Under the pieces are notes generated by a model. That model saw only the letters and a program-made list of their open reading frames with translations, was not told where the DNA came from and searched no databases. Positions 51,842 to 61,242 of a DNA stretch of 64,000 nt are shown in pieces (the first letter of the stretch is position 1; each line of letters opens with the position of its first letter). The DNA is from Friedmanniella luteola (GTDB lineage: Bacteria; Actinomycetota; Actinomycetes; Propionibacteriales; Propionibacteriaceae), in contig NZ_LT629749.1 in NCBI RefSeq assembly GCF_900105065.1, positions 1,488,001 through 1,552,000 on the forward strand. The letters run 5' to 3'. The translations under genes and the position numbers were made by a program.

Positions 51842-52681
51842 ATGCGCATCGCACGTTTCGCCTCTGGCGGCGACCCCCAGTACGGGGTCGTCGAGCTCGC
51901 CGAGGACGGCGGCCGGCACCCCGGCACCGTCTCCGTCCTGACCGGTGACCCGCTCGCCATGCCGGTCCAGCTGACCGGTGAGCGGCACGAGCTCGAGGGG
52001 GTGCGGCTGCTGGCCCCGGTCATCCCGCGCAGCAAGGTCGTCGGGGTCGGCCGCAACTACGCCGCGCACGCCGCCGAGCTCGGCAACGAGGTGCCGGCGA
52101 CGCCGTTGACCTTCTTCAAGCCGAACACCTCGGTGATCGGCCCCGGCGACGCCATCGTGCACCCGCGGGTCAGCCAGCAGGTGAGCTTCGAGGGCGAGCT
52201 GGCCGTGGTGATCGGCCGGATCTGCAAGGAGGTGCCCGAGGCCCGGGCCGCCGACGTGATCTTCGGCTACACCGTGGCCAACGACGTCACCGCCCGCGAC
52301 CTGCAGAAGAGCGACGGCCAGTGGGCCCGCGCCAAGGGCTACGACACGTTCTGCCCGCTCGGCCCCTGGATCACCACCCACCAGAGCCTCGCCGAGGTCG
52401 CCGACCTCGGCATCCGGACCACCCTCGACGGCGAGGAGAAGCAGAACGGTCGCACCCGCGACATGCTGCACGCCATCCCGGCGCTGATCGCGTACATCAC
52501 CTCCTTCACCACCCTGCTGCCCGGTGACGTCATCCTCACCGGCACCCCCGAGGGCGTCGGCGTGATGCGGCCCGGCCAGGAGGTCAGCGTGGAGATCGAG
52601 GGGATCGGCACCCTCACCAACACCGTGACGTCGGACAGCGCCGACGTCACCCGCAGCACCGAGACGGAAGAAGCCCCGTGA
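51842..52681 (+). CDS. fumarylacetoacetate hydrolase family protein
   Basis: A 279-residue FAH-family protein. The metal-binding acids are in [12 protein letters not shown] and the downstream [13 protein letters not shown]; the catalytic region has [16 protein letters not shown], and the end has [18 protein letters not shown]. Members hydrolyse acylpyruvates or decarboxylate oxaloacetate. It directly precedes and overlaps gltX, an order common in actinobacteria. ATG 51842 is 7 bases after TAGGCT (51829-51834). Confidence 0.9.
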   Translation: MRIARFASGGDPQYGVVELAEDGGRHPGTVSVLTGDPLAMPVQLTGERHELEGVRLLAPVIPRSKVVGVGRNYAAHAAELGNEVPATPLTFFKPNTSVIGPGDAIVHPRVSQQVSFEGELAVVIGRICKEVPEARAADVIFGYTVANDVTARDLQKSDGQWARAKGYDTFCPLGPWITTHQSLAEVADLGIRTTLDGEEKQNGRTRDMLHAIPALIAYITSFTTLLPGDVILTGTPEGVGVMRPGQEVSVEIEGIGTLTNTVTSDSADVTRSTETEEAP

Positions 52682-54213
52682 CCGACCCCTCCACCGCCGC
52701 CGACGACCGCAGCCTGCGCGGCGTCGCCCCCGCCGACGTCCGGGTCCGGTTCCCCCCGTCGCCCACCGGCAACCTGCACGTCGGCAACGTCCGCAGCGCC
52801 CTGTTCAACTGGGCCTTCGCCCGTCACCACGGCGGCACGTTCGTGCTGCGCATCGAGGACACCGACGCCGGCCGCAACCTCGAGGAGTCCTACACCGGGC
52901 TGCTGGAGTCGCTCGGCTGGCTCGGGCTCGACTGGGACGAGGGTCCCGTCAAGGGCGGCCCGCACGGCCCCTACATCCAGTCCGAGCGCAGCAGCATCTA
53001 CGCGGGCGTGGTGGCCAAGCTGCTGGCCGCCGGCCTGGTGTACCGGTGCTTCTGCACCCGGGAGGAGGTCGAGGCCCGGCAGAGTGCGCAGCCGGCCGGG
53101 ACGCCGCCGGGCTACGACGGCTTCTGCCGCGACCTGCCGGCCGAGCGGGTCGCCGAGCTCGACGCCCAGGGCCGGGCGTCGGTGGTCCGGATGCGGGTGC
53201 CGGACGCCCCGATCGTGTTCGACGACCTGGTCCGCGGGCCGATCCACTTCGCACCCGAGCACGTGCCGGACTACGTGCTGGTCCGCGGCAACGGTGAGCC
53301 GCTGTACACCCTGGTCAACCCGGTCGACGACGCGCTGATGGAGATCACCCACGTCCTCCGCGGCGAGGACCTGCTGCCCTCGACCCCGCGCCAGATCGTC
53401 CTCTACGAGGCCCTGGCGCAGGTCGGCGTGGGGAGCGGCCGGGTGCCCGTCTTCGGCCACCTGCCGACCGTGCTGGGGGAGGGCAACCGCCGGCTCTCCA
53501 AGCGCGACCAGGGCTCCGGGCTGGCCGAGTACCGCGACCAGGGCTACCTGCCCGAGGCGCTGCTCAACTACCTCGCCCTGCTCGGCTGGGCCATCGCCGA
53601 GGACCGCGACGTCTTCTCCCTCGCCGAGATGGTCGAGGCCTTCGACATCGGCCGGGTCAACGCCAACCCGGCCCGCTTCGACGCCCGCAAGTGCGAGGCG
53701 ATCAACGCCTCCCACATCCGGGCGCTGCCGCCGGCCGAGCTGGAGCGGCACCTGCTGCCGTTCCTGCACGCGGCCGGGCTGGTGTCGGAGCCCCCGACGC
53801 CGGCCCAGAGCCAGCTGCTGGCCGCCGCCACCCCGCTGGTCCAGGAGCGGATGAACACGCTGGCCGAGGTGGTCGACATGCTCGGCTTCCTGTTCCGCGC
53901 GGACGCGGACGTGGTGATCGACCCGGCCGCCGGGCTGAAGCCCGACGCGGACGCGACCCTGGCCGCCGCCGCCGAGGCGCTGGAGGGGCTCGACTCCTTC
54001 GACCACGCCTCGGTGGAGGCCGCTCTCCGGGCCGCGCTGGTCGAGGGTCTGGGACTCAAGCCCAAGCTCGCCTTCGGCCCGGTCCGGATCGCCATCACCG
54101 GGCGGCGGATCTCCCCGCCCCTGTTCGAGTCCATCGAGCTGCTCGGTCGGGCGTCCGCCCTGGCCCGGATCGCCAAGGCCCGCTCTGCGCTCGCCGACCA
54201 GCCGGCGAGCTGA
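52678..54213 (+). CDS. gltX: glutamyl-tRNA synthetase
   Basis: A 511-residue class I synthetase. The HIGH motif appears as HVGN in [20 protein letters not shown], and the KMSKS motif as RLSKRDQ. The catalytic domain includes [12 protein letters not shown] and [19 protein letters not shown]. It starts with GTG overlapping the FAH stop. The anticodon-binding C-terminus is complete. A tRNA-Glu gene lies 1.4 kb downstream. Many actinobacteria charge tRNA-Gln through this enzyme plus GatCAB, so it may act on both tRNAs found here. Confidence 0.97.
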   Translation: MTDPSTAADDRSLRGVAPADVRVRFPPSPTGNLHVGNVRSALFNWAFARHHGGTFVLRIEDTDAGRNLEESYTGLLESLGWLGLDWDEGPVKGGPHGPYIQSERSSIYAGVVAKLLAAGLVYRCFCTREEVEARQSAQPAGTPPGYDGFCRDLPAERVAELDAQGRASVVRMRVPDAPIVFDDLVRGPIHFAPEHVPDYVLVRGNGEPLYTLVNPVDDALMEITHVLRGEDLLPSTPRQIVLYEALAQVGVGSGRVPVFGHLPTVLGEGNRRLSKRDQGSGLAEYRDQGYLPEALLNYLALLGWAIAEDRDVFSLAEMVEAFDIGRVNANPARFDARKCEAINASHIRALPPAELERHLLPFLHAAGLVSEPPTPAQSQLLAAATPLVQERMNTLAEVVDMLGFLFRADADVVIDPAAGLKPDADATLAAAAEALEGLDSFDHASVEAALRAALVEGLGLKPKLAFGPVRIAITGRRISPPLFESIELLGRASALARIAKARSALADQPAS

Positions 54214-54215
54214 CG

Positions 54216-55322
54216 GTGGCGAGGCCCTCCGCACCCGGCACCCCGCCCCGGAAGGGCCGGTCGGGCAACCCGGCGGTCCGCTCCGGGGCGCAGCCGCCCC
54301 GCCCGACCCCGGCTCGCCCGACGCCGCCGCGAGCCCGGGCGACCCCGCCCCGGGCCGCCGGCCCGGTCGGAGCCCGTCGGGTGCCGTCGGAGGCGCCCAC
54401 GGAGGTGCTGCCCCCGGACGGCGCGCCGTACCCGCTGGTCCTGCGCGGTCCCGGCTACGTCCCGGGCCGTTCGGTCCTCGGCGTCGTGTTCGGGCTGTCG
54501 CTCTTCGTGCTCTTGACGGGCCTGGTGAGCCAGGTCGTCGTCCTGCTGGGCTGGGCGCTGACCGCGGGGGACGTGGTGCACGCCGACTACGCCCGCCAGG
54601 CCCTGGCCTTCGAGCGGCCGATCGGCCTGCTGAGCGCCAACCTCGGCATCGCCATGCTGATCCCCATCGCCTGCGCCATCCTCTGGCTCGTGCACCGGGT
54701 GCACCCCCGGTGGCTGCTGTCGGTCCGCCCCGGGCTGCGCGGCCGCTACCTGCTGGCGTGCCTGGGGATCGCGCTGCTCAGCCTGAACGGGGTGCTGCTG
54801 CTCTCCCAGCTCGCGGCGCCCGAGCCGCTGTCCTTCGCGGTCCAGCCCGGGTTCTGGGGCTTCCTGGTGGTCATCCTGCTCACCTCGCCGCTGCAGGCCG
54901 CGGCCGAGGAGATCTTCTTCCGCGGTTACCTGATGCAGGCGCTCGGCAGCCTCGTCGCCCAGCCCTGGTTCGGCGTCGTGGTCTCCTCCGTGGTGTTCGC
55001 CCTGCTGCACGGCACGCAGAACCTCCCGCTGTTCGTCGACCGGCTCGCCTTCGGGCTGCTGGCGGCCGTCCTGGTCTGGCGGACCGGCGGCCTCGAGGCG
55101 GGCATCGCCGCCCACGTGGTCAACAACGTGTTCGCCTACCTGATCGCCGGGCTGACCACCGGCATCCCCGCGCTCCGGGCCGTGCGGGGCATCGGCTGGA
55201 CCGACGCGGCCTTCGACGTGGGCGGCTTCGCGGTCTTCGCCGTGCTCGCCTACCTGGCCTTCCGGGCGTTGCGGATGCGCGACGTGGTCGACCTCCGGGC
55301 GGGCGCGCAGCTGGTCCGCTGA
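54216..55322 (+). CDS. CPBP-family intramembrane metalloprotease
   Basis: A 368-residue membrane protein with a Pro/Arg/Ala-rich cytoplasmic N-terminus of about 80 residues and seven or eight hydrophobic spans. The catalytic motifs are all present: EEIFFRGYLMQAL (Glu-Glu and Arg), FALLHGTQNLPLF (His) and GGLEAGIAAHVVNN (His, Asn-Asn). CPBP/CAAX proteases in bacteria act in peptide maturation, immunity or unknown roles. GTG 54216 lies 2 bases after gltX, so it is co-transcribed. Confidence 0.9.
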   Translation: MARPSAPGTPPRKGRSGNPAVRSGAQPPRPTPARPTPPRARATPPRAAGPVGARRVPSEAPTEVLPPDGAPYPLVLRGPGYVPGRSVLGVVFGLSLFVLLTGLVSQVVVLLGWALTAGDVVHADYARQALAFERPIGLLSANLGIAMLIPIACAILWLVHRVHPRWLLSVRPGLRGRYLLACLGIALLSLNGVLLLSQLAAPEPLSFAVQPGFWGFLVVILLTSPLQAAAEEIFFRGYLMQALGSLVAQPWFGVVVSSVVFALLHGTQNLPLFVDRLAFGLLAAVLVWRTGGLEAGIAAHVVNNVFAYLIAGLTTGIPALRAVRGIGWTDAAFDVGGFAVFAVLAYLAFRALRMRDVVDLRAGAQLVR

Positions 55323-55339
55323 CCCGCCGCCGACCCGGT

Positions 55340-55368
55340 TTGGGCTGGGGCCCGACGTCGAGTAAAGT
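55340..55368 (+). promoter_or_regulatory. promoter of the tRNA pair
   Basis: TTGGGC (55340-55345), a 17-base spacer and TAAAGT (55363-55368), about 60 bases before tRNA-Gln. It is the most consensus-like promoter in this part of the window. Confidence 0.7.
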
Positions 55369-55428
55369 CTCTCCCCGTGCCCCGCGAGGGGCGCGACCGA
55401 ACGGCGCAGGACAGCCAGAGCCGTGCGG

Positions 55429-55500
55429 TGGGGTATGGGGTAATTGGCAGCCCGACTGGTTCTGGTCCAGTTAGTCTAGGTTCGAGTCCTAGTACCCCAG
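55429..55500 (+). tRNA. tRNA-Gln (anticodon CUG)
   Basis: A 72-base cloverleaf. The acceptor arms are TGGGGTA and TACCCCA with discriminator G. The anticodon loop TTCTGGT gives CTG, and the T arm has the TTCGAGTC loop. CCA is not encoded. Confidence 0.95.
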
Positions 55501-55581
55501 CGAGTGGGAGCCGCGGATTCGCCGGATGATCGGTGAGTTGGTAGGCTTCCGCGGTCGGATCAGCGATGATCTCGACGCTAG

Positions 55582-55654
55582 GGCCCCGTTGTGTAGCGGC
55601 CTAGCACGCCGCCCTCTCAAGGCGGTAGCGCGGGTTCGAATCCCGTCGGGGCTA
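55582..55654 (+). tRNA. tRNA-Glu (anticodon CUC)
   Basis: A 73-base cloverleaf. The acceptor arms are GGCCCCG and CGGGGCT (one G-U pair). The anticodon stem CCGCC/GGCGG has loop CTCTCAA, anticodon CTC, and the T loop is TTCGAAT. CCA is not encoded. Probably transcribed with tRNA-Gln 81 bases upstream. Confidence 0.94.
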
Positions 55655-55663
55655 CTCCATCCG

Positions 55664-55693
55664 AACGGCACCTGACCTCGTCAGGTGCCGTTT
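55664..55693 (+). terminator. terminator after the tRNA genes
   Basis: A perfect 12-bp stem, AACGGCACCTGA (55664-55675) with TCAGGTGCCGTT (55681-55692), loop CCTCG, and three T at the 3' end. Confidence 0.85.
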
Positions 55694-55747
55694 CGTCGTC
55701 CTGGGTCTGGCTCGTCCCGGCTGCGACGAGCGACTCCAGCCCCCCGG

Positions 55748-56503
55748 TCAGACCGTCAGCACCCGCAGGCCCGCCGCGCGCAGGGCGTCCACCTGCTCCG
55801 GCGCCGCACCGCGGTCGGTGACGACGTCGCTCACGCCCGACAGCAGGCTGATCCGGGCGAAGGTCACCCGGCCGATCTTCGAGCTGTCGGTGACGACGAC
55901 GCTGCGGCGCGAGCGCCGCAGGAAGGCCAGGTCGGTCTGGGCCTCCATCTCGTCGTAGGTCGTGCAGCCCTCCTCGGGGGTGAGCCCGTCGACGCCGATG
56001 AAGGCGATGTCGAGGTGGTAGTTGGCCAGCATCGCCTCGGCCGCCGGCCCCACGAGCTCGAAGGAGTGCCGGACGATGCCGCCGATCACCACCAGACGGA
56101 TCCCGCTGTGGCCCGCCAGCTCGTGGGCGATGTTGATGGCGTTGGTGACGATGGTGATGCCGCGGCGGCCGGCGAGGGCGCGCGCCAGCTCGAGGGCCGT
56201 CGTCCCGCCCGTCATCCCGACCACCGCGCCGTCCTCGACGAGGTCGGCCGCGGCCCGGCCGATCCGCCGCTTCTCCGGTTGGCGGAGGGCCGCCTTCACA
56301 CGCGTCGGCACCTCGTCGCCGACCGCGTTGGCCAGCGCGCCGCCGTGGGTCCGGACCAGCAGCTGGTCCCGGCTCAGCGACTGCAGGTCGCGGCGCACGG
56401 TCGCGGCCGAGACCTGCAGGCCGGCGGCGAGCGCGCCGACGTCGACCCGGCCGTGCTGGCCGACCTGGTCGAGGATGGCGCTCAGCCGTTCTGCCCGGTC
56501 CAT
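55748..56503 (-). CDS. DeoR-family sugar-operon regulator
   Basis: A 251-residue repressor. The N-terminal helix-turn-helix is DRAERLSAILDQVGQHGRVDVGALAAGLQVSAATVRRDL with the DeoR signature RTHGGA. The C-terminal sugar-phosphate sensor domain has GMTGGTTALELARAL, FIGVDGLTPEEGCTTYDEMEAQ and VVVTDSSKIGRVTFARI. Such regulators (AgaR, GlpR types) release DNA on binding a phosphorylated sugar. ATG 56503 is preferred to the GTG three codons upstream. It is divergent from the ABC operon, and a strong palindrome lies in between. Confidence 0.9.
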   Translation of the reverse strand: MDRAERLSAILDQVGQHGRVDVGALAAGLQVSAATVRRDLQSLSRDQLLVRTHGGALANAVGDEVPTRVKAALRQPEKRRIGRAAADLVEDGAVVGMTGGTTALELARALAGRRGITIVTNAINIAHELAGHSGIRLVVIGGIVRHSFELVGPAAEAMLANYHLDIAFIGVDGLTPEEGCTTYDEMEAQTDLAFLRRSRRSVVVTDSSKIGRVTFARISLLSGVSDVVTDRGAAPEQVDALRAAGLRVLTV

Positions 56504-56532
56504 GGGGCGCACTCTACGAGATGAGCGGCCGC

Positions 56533-56566
56533 TGCGCGATCACGCAATTGACTGCGTGTTTGCGCA
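56533..56566. promoter_or_regulatory. candidate DeoR operator
   Basis: TGCGC-N4-ACGCA-N6-TGCGT-N4-GCGCA is a perfect two-level inverted repeat centred at 56549-56550. It sits just upstream of the promoter of the sugar operon, in the spacer shared with the deoR-type gene. Confidence 0.65.
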
Positions 56567-56572
56567 CACCCA

Positions 56573-56602
56573 TTGACCCGCTCGCGGTGCGAACCCTACG
56601 GT
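56573..56602 (+). promoter_or_regulatory. promoter of the sugar ABC operon
   Basis: TTGACC (56573-56578), an 18-base spacer and TACGGT (56597-56602). The leader is about 70 bases to the ATG at 56679. A partial palindrome with GCGCA/TGCGC ends (about 56613-56640) lies just downstream and could be a second operator. Confidence 0.65.
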
Positions 56603-56678
56603 CCAGTCACATCCGCGCACGGCGGCGAGGCCGCTGCGCGAACACCGTGCAGTCCCGGACGACCTTGACGGAGGCACC

Positions 56679-58033
56679 ATGACGGGGAACACCACGCGAC
56701 GGACCCGCTCGGGGTGGCGCGCGCGGCTGCTGGTCGGGGTGGGGCTCACGAGCTTCGCCCTGGTGAGCGCCGGCTGCGGGGGAGGGGGGCGGGTGAGAAC
56801 AGCAGCGGCGGCTCGACCCAGACCAGCGGCGTGACGATCACCGTCGCCCTCGCCTCCGACCCGCCCCCCAAGGCGGCGCTGGAGGAGTTCACCCAGGAGA
56901 CCGGCATCACCGTGACCTGGGTGAACGTCGACTGGGACAGCCTGCAGACCAAGATCTCCGCCGCGGCGACCGCCAAGACCTACTTCGCCGACGCGACCAA
57001 CGTCGACTGGTCGCGCGTGGGCCAGCTCGGCCAGCTCGGCTGGTTCTACCCCATGGAGGACTACCTGGACACCGCCGCCATGGCCGACGACGTCCCGCAG
57101 CTCGCCTCCTTCACCACGGACGGGCACGTGGTCGGGATCCCCTACGACGCGTCGTTCATGGTCACCACCGTGAACCAGGACCTGTTCGAGAAGGCCGGCG
57201 CCGACCCGGCGCCGAAGACCATCACCGCGTACACGGCGGCGCTGCAGAAGGTCAAGGAGGCGGGCGTCGCCGAGCACCCGCTCAACATCCCCTTCGCCGC
57301 CGCGGAGGGCCTCTCGACCTACTGGTACGAGACGACGGCGGCCTTCGGCGGCACCGTCCTCGACGCCGACGGCAAGCCCCAGTTCTCCACCCCGGACTCC
57401 GCGGGGTACCAGGCGGCCCAGTGGATGGTGGACGGGATCAAGAACGGCCTCGTGCCCCCGGGCAACATCAACACGACCGACAGCCAGGGCCAGCAGACCC
57501 TGATGGCCCAGGGCAAGGTGGCCAGCACCTTCTCCGACTACTCGGGGACGGTCGGCACCCTCTACAACGTCGAGGACTCCTCCGCCGTGGTCGGGAAGGT
57601 CCGCTACATCCCGACGCCCGGGGTCGACGGGCCCGCGGCGAACCTCAGCAACCCCGACGGGGTGGGCATCCCGAAGGAGGCCAAGTACCCGCAGGCGGCC
57701 GCGAAGTTCATCGAGTGGTTCACCGCCACCGAGCAGCAGGCCGACTTCTCCGGCGTCAACGGCTCCGACAAGGCCTTCGAGGGCTACCCGATCCCGTCCC
57801 ACCTCTCCGCGGTGAAGCAGATGACCGCCAAGGGGAACCTGGTCGGCGGCGAGGTGCTCGAGCCGATGCTGCAGGGCTCCAAGCCGGTCTTCGAGGGCGG
57901 CGCGCCGTCCTGGTACCCGAAGTTCTCCAACGCCGTCTACACCAACCTGCACGCCGCGGCGACGGGCTCGATGACGGTGGAGCAGGCGATGCAGGCGATC
58001 ACCGACACGGCGAACGAGCTCGGGGCCTCGTGA
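56679..58033 (+). CDS. ABC sugar-binding lipoprotein (frameshifted at signal peptide)
   Basis: ATG 56679, after a GGAGG site, encodes a lipoprotein signal (basic start, hydrophobic LLVGVGLTSFALVSAGC lipobox). That frame stops at a TGA soon after 56820. The mature protein (about 405 residues) continues in another frame from about 56795: ENSSGGSTQTSGVTITVALASDPPPKAALEEFTQETGITVTWV. The break falls in the G-rich tract 56777-56793. One extra G there would join the frames as a normal family-1 solute-binding protein. The mature part has the usual substrate-binding layout (YDASFMVTTVNQDLFEKAG; EWFTATEQQADFSG). It delivers a sugar to the two permeases that follow. The break may be a sequencing indel, a true mutation or phase variation. 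Confidence 0.8.
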
Positions 58034-58983
58034 GCGAGTCGGCTCCGGCCGGCTCGCTGGCGAGCACACCCCGGGTCGACCGGCCGCGCGCCGGCGTGGT
58101 CGCCCCGGTCCGCGGCCGCCGGTTCGACCCCCTGCCCTACCTGCTGGTCGCGCCCGTGGCCCTGTTCATCCTGGGGCTGGCCGTCGTCCCCGCCGTGGCC
58201 ACGGTCGTCCAGTCCTTCTTCAAGGTGGACGCCCTCGACCCGCCGACCCGGTTCGACGGTCTCGGCAACTTCCGCCGGCTGCTGGCCGACGACGCCGTGG
58301 TCGCCAGCGTCGGCAACACCGCGTTCTACGTGGTGGTCGGGGTGACGCTGTCGACGGTGCTCGGCATCGCCATGGCCGTCGTCCTGCAGCGCCCGTTCCC
58401 CGGGCGCAGCGTCGTGATCGCGGTGCTCATCCTGCCCTGGGCCCTGCCCGGGGTGGTGGAGAGTATCCTGTGGACCGGGATCTTCGACGCCAACGGCGGC
58501 CTGGTGAACAGCCTGCTGGCCACCCTGCACCTGGGCGACGGGACCGCCGTGCTGCTGGGCCAGGACCGGCTGCTGACCATCACGCTCATCGAGCTGGTGC
58601 AGGTCTGGCAGATCACCCCCCTCTCGGCGCTCCTGGTGCTGGCGGCGCTGCAGCTGATCCCCGCCGAGCTCTACGAGGCGGCCACCATCGACGGCTGCGG
58701 ACGCTGGGGCGCCTTCCGGCGGATCACGCTGCCGCTGGCCCGGCCCGGCATCGCCGTCGTCATGGTCCAGGCGCTGGTCGCGACCCTCAACGTGTTCGAC
58801 CAGCCCTACGTGCTGAACGGCGCGGCCAGCACGGCGGCGTCGGTGACGATGCAGACGTACTTCATCAGCTTCCAGGACCTCGACTTCGGCCAGGGCTACG
58901 CGCTCTCGCTGCTCATCACCATCGTCACCCTGGTGGTCTCGCTCGGGATCGTCCGGGCCGTCTACCGCCGGGTCGAGCTGTGA
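58030..58983 (+). CDS. sugar ABC transporter permease (MalF/UgpA type)
   Basis: A 317-residue inner-membrane permease with six spans after a cytoplasmic N-terminus of about 40 residues. The EAA loop that docks the ATPase is AATIDGCGRWGAFRRITLPLARP. It starts with GTG overlapping the binding-protein stop (GTGA). No ATPase gene is present in the visible operon, so a shared MsiK-type ATPase encoded elsewhere is likely, as is usual in actinobacteria. Confidence 0.9.
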   Translation: MSESAPAGSLASTPRVDRPRAGVVAPVRGRRFDPLPYLLVAPVALFILGLAVVPAVATVVQSFFKVDALDPPTRFDGLGNFRRLLADDAVVASVGNTAFYVVVGVTLSTVLGIAMAVVLQRPFPGRSVVIAVLILPWALPGVVESILWTGIFDANGGLVNSLLATLHLGDGTAVLLGQDRLLTITLIELVQVWQITPLSALLVLAALQLIPAELYEAATIDGCGRWGAFRRITLPLARPGIAVVMVQALVATLNVFDQPYVLNGAASTAASVTMQTYFISFQDLDFGQGYALSLLITIVTLVVSLGIVRAVYRRVEL

Positions 58984-59816
58984 ACCGGCGCACGCCCGTC
59001 GGGCGCTACGTCGGGGTCGCGCTGATCCTGCTCTGGTCGCTGGTGCCGGTCTACTGGGCGGTCAAGACCAGCCTGCAGACCGAGGGCGACGCCCGGGCCA
59101 TCCCGGCCCAGTACGTGCCGACCGACCCGACGCTGCGGAACTACGCCACGCTGCTCACCGGGGACGGGGACATCCCCGCCCAGATCCGCCGCTCGGCGGT
59201 GAACATCGTCGTGGAGTGCGGGGTGGCCACGCTGGTCACCGTGCTGCTCGCCACGCTGGCCGCCTACGCCTTCGCCCGCATGCAGTTCCGGGGCCGCACC
59301 GTCCTCTTCTACGCCGTCCTGGCCACCATGGCCTTCCCGGCGTACACGACGCTGATCCCGCTCTACCGGCTGATGAGCCTGCTGGGCCTGGTCAACACCT
59401 ACACCGGCATCGTCCTGGTCTACGTCTCGGGCTTCCTCCCGCTGGCGACCTGGGTGCTGCACAACTACTTCGCGAGCCTGCCCGCGGGCATCGAGGAGGC
59501 CGGGCTGGTGGACGGGGCGCACCGCCTGCAGGTGCTGTGGCACCTGCTGCTGCCGCTGGCCCGCCCGGGGATCATCTCGACGGCGCTGATCACCTTCCTG
59601 TTCGCCTGGGGGCAGTTCCTGTTCCCGCTGGTGCTGTCCAGCGACATCTCCACCCAGCCGCTCACCATCGTGATCGCCGCCCTGCAGGGGCGCCACGTCG
59701 TCCCCAGCACCCTGTTGAACGCGGCGGGCGTGCTGGCCATCATCGTGCCGGCGCTGCTCGCGCTGGCGTTCAACCGCTACATCGTCAACGGGCTGCTGGC
59801 CGGCAGCAGCCGGTGA
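58980..59816 (+). CDS. sugar ABC transporter permease (MalG/UgpE type)
   Basis: A 278-residue partner permease starting with an overlapping GTG. It has six spans and the EAA motif EEAGLVDGAHRLQVLWHLLLPLARPG. The N-terminal VPVYWAVKTSLQT and the end FNRYIVNGLLAGSSR are typical of MalG-type subunits. Confidence 0.9.
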   Translation: MNRRTPVGRYVGVALILLWSLVPVYWAVKTSLQTEGDARAIPAQYVPTDPTLRNYATLLTGDGDIPAQIRRSAVNIVVECGVATLVTVLLATLAAYAFARMQFRGRTVLFYAVLATMAFPAYTTLIPLYRLMSLLGLVNTYTGIVLVYVSGFLPLATWVLHNYFASLPAGIEEAGLVDGAHRLQVLWHLLLPLARPGIISTALITFLFAWGQFLFPLVLSSDISTQPLTIVIAALQGRHVVPSTLLNAAGVLAIIVPALLALAFNRYIVNGLLAGSSR

Positions 59817-59877
59817 ACCCGGACCCCACCACCCCCGCACCACCCCCGGTGCGGTGCCCGACCCACGAAAGGCACGC

Positions 59878-61242
59878 GTGAGCGAGAACTCGATCGTCCT
59901 CATCGGCGCAGGCAGCACGGTCTTCACCCCGGGCCTCATGACGGACCTGGCCTCGTCCCGGACCTTCGACGGGTGGACCGTGCACCTCGTCGACCTCAAC
60001 GGCGAGGCGGCCGAGACGATGGCCCGGGTCGGCCGCCGGATCGCCGGGCAGCGGGGCGCCGACCTCACCTTCGTCCCGCACGAGGACCGCCGCGACGCCC
60101 TGGCCGGCGCCCGCTTCGTCACCACGACCATCGCCGTCGGGGCCGCCGAGGGGTGGCGGCACGACGTCGACGTGCCGGCCCGGCACGGCATCGCCCAGAC
60201 CGTCGGCGACAGCGTCGGACCGGGCGGCGTGCTGCGCGCCCTCCGGCACGTGCCGGAGGTGGTCGCCATCGCCGAGGACGTGGCCGACCTCGCCCCGCAG
60301 GCACAGCTGGTCAACTACTCGAACCCGCTGACGGCCAACGTCCGGGCCATCACGGCCAGCACGCCGGTGCAGGCCGTCGGGCTCTGCCACGGCACCATGC
60401 ACACCCTCGGCAAGCTGTCCGACGACCTCGGCGTGCCGCGCGAGGAGGTGCACGCCGTGTTCGCCGGGCTCAACCACCTCTGCTGGCTGCTCGACCTGCG
60501 GCGAGGCTCCGAGGACCTCTACCCGCGGCTGCGCGAGGCCGTCCTGGCCACCGCCGGCGGCCGCGACGCCCCGAGCACCTCCGAGGAAGGCGTGCACCTG
60601 GCCGTCTCCGCCGACCTCTTCCGGACCTTCGGCCGCTACCCGGCTCCCGGTGACCGGCACGTGGCCGAGTTCTTCGGCTGGTACCTCCGGGGCGCCGACG
60701 GCGGACCCGCCGACGACACCGACCTGCCCTGGGGGCTGCAGGGCGGCCGCGACGACACGATGCTCTACATCGGGGAGAAGAGCGACCTCTGGGAGCGGCT
60801 GCACGCCCAGGCCGACGGCAGCGCGCCGCTGCCCGAGGGGGAGAACCAGGAAGCGGAGCGGCTCGTCGCCATCGCCGAGGCCGTCGTCACCGGCCGCGAC
60901 CACGTCGAGCTGGCCGTGAACCTGCCCAACCGGGGCCTCATCCCCAACCTCCCCCCGACCGCCGTGGTGGAGGTGCCGGCGGTCGTCGGGGCGGCAGGCA
61001 TCACCGGCCTCGGCGTCGGGCCGCTCCCAGACGCCATCGCGGCCGTGCTGACGGCCCGCGCGCAGCAGCAGGAGGTCACCGTGCAGGCCGCGCTCACCGG
61101 GAGCCGGGCGCTGGCCCTGCAGGCCCTCGTGCTCGACCCGCTGGTGCCCGGCCTGGAGGTGGCCACCGCCATCCTCGACGAGGCGGTCATCGCGCACGGA
61201 CCGGTGCTGGCGGCGTTCGCACCCGTGGGGCCGGCCGCGTGA
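59878..61242 (+). CDS. glycoside hydrolase family 4 enzyme
   Basis: A 454-residue GH4-type enzyme. The NAD-binding N-terminus is IVLIGAGSTVFTPGLMTDLA (residues 6-25). The metal ligands expected from the family are Cys170 in VGLCHGTMHTL and His200 in GLNHLCWLLDL. NYSNPLTANVRAI is a further signature. GH4 enzymes cleave by an oxidation-elimination route using NAD+ and Mn2+, on alpha- or beta-linked and sometimes 6-phosphorylated sugars. Uptake here is by an ABC system, which does not phosphorylate, so an unphosphorylated glycoside is more likely. GTG 59878 follows a GAAAGG site; the 61-base gap to the permease is the largest in the operon. Confidence 0.87.
   Translation: MSENSIVLIGAGSTVFTPGLMTDLASSRTFDGWTVHLVDLNGEAAETMARVGRRIAGQRGADLTFVPHEDRRDALAGARFVTTTIAVGAAEGWRHDVDVPARHGIAQTVGDSVGPGGVLRALRHVPEVVAIAEDVADLAPQAQLVNYSNPLTANVRAITASTPVQAVGLCHGTMHTLGKLSDDLGVPREEVHAVFAGLNHLCWLLDLRRGSEDLYPRLREAVLATAGGRDAPSTSEEGVHLAVSADLFRTFGRYPAPGDRHVAEFFGWYLRGADGGPADDTDLPWGLQGGRDDTMLYIGEKSDLWERLHAQADGSAPLPEGENQEAERLVAIAEAVVTGRDHVELAVNLPNRGLIPNLPPTAVVEVPAVVGAAGITGLGVGPLPDAIAAVLTARAQQQEVTVQAALTGSRALALQALVLDPLVPGLEVATAILDEAVIAHGPVLAAFAPVGPAA

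Noticed and set aside
55489-55671. 60-residue minus-strand frame over the tRNA-Glu gene
   Set aside because: It is the antisense of the tRNA and its flank. Frames of this kind (SPDGIRTRATALRG) are a well-known false gene call.
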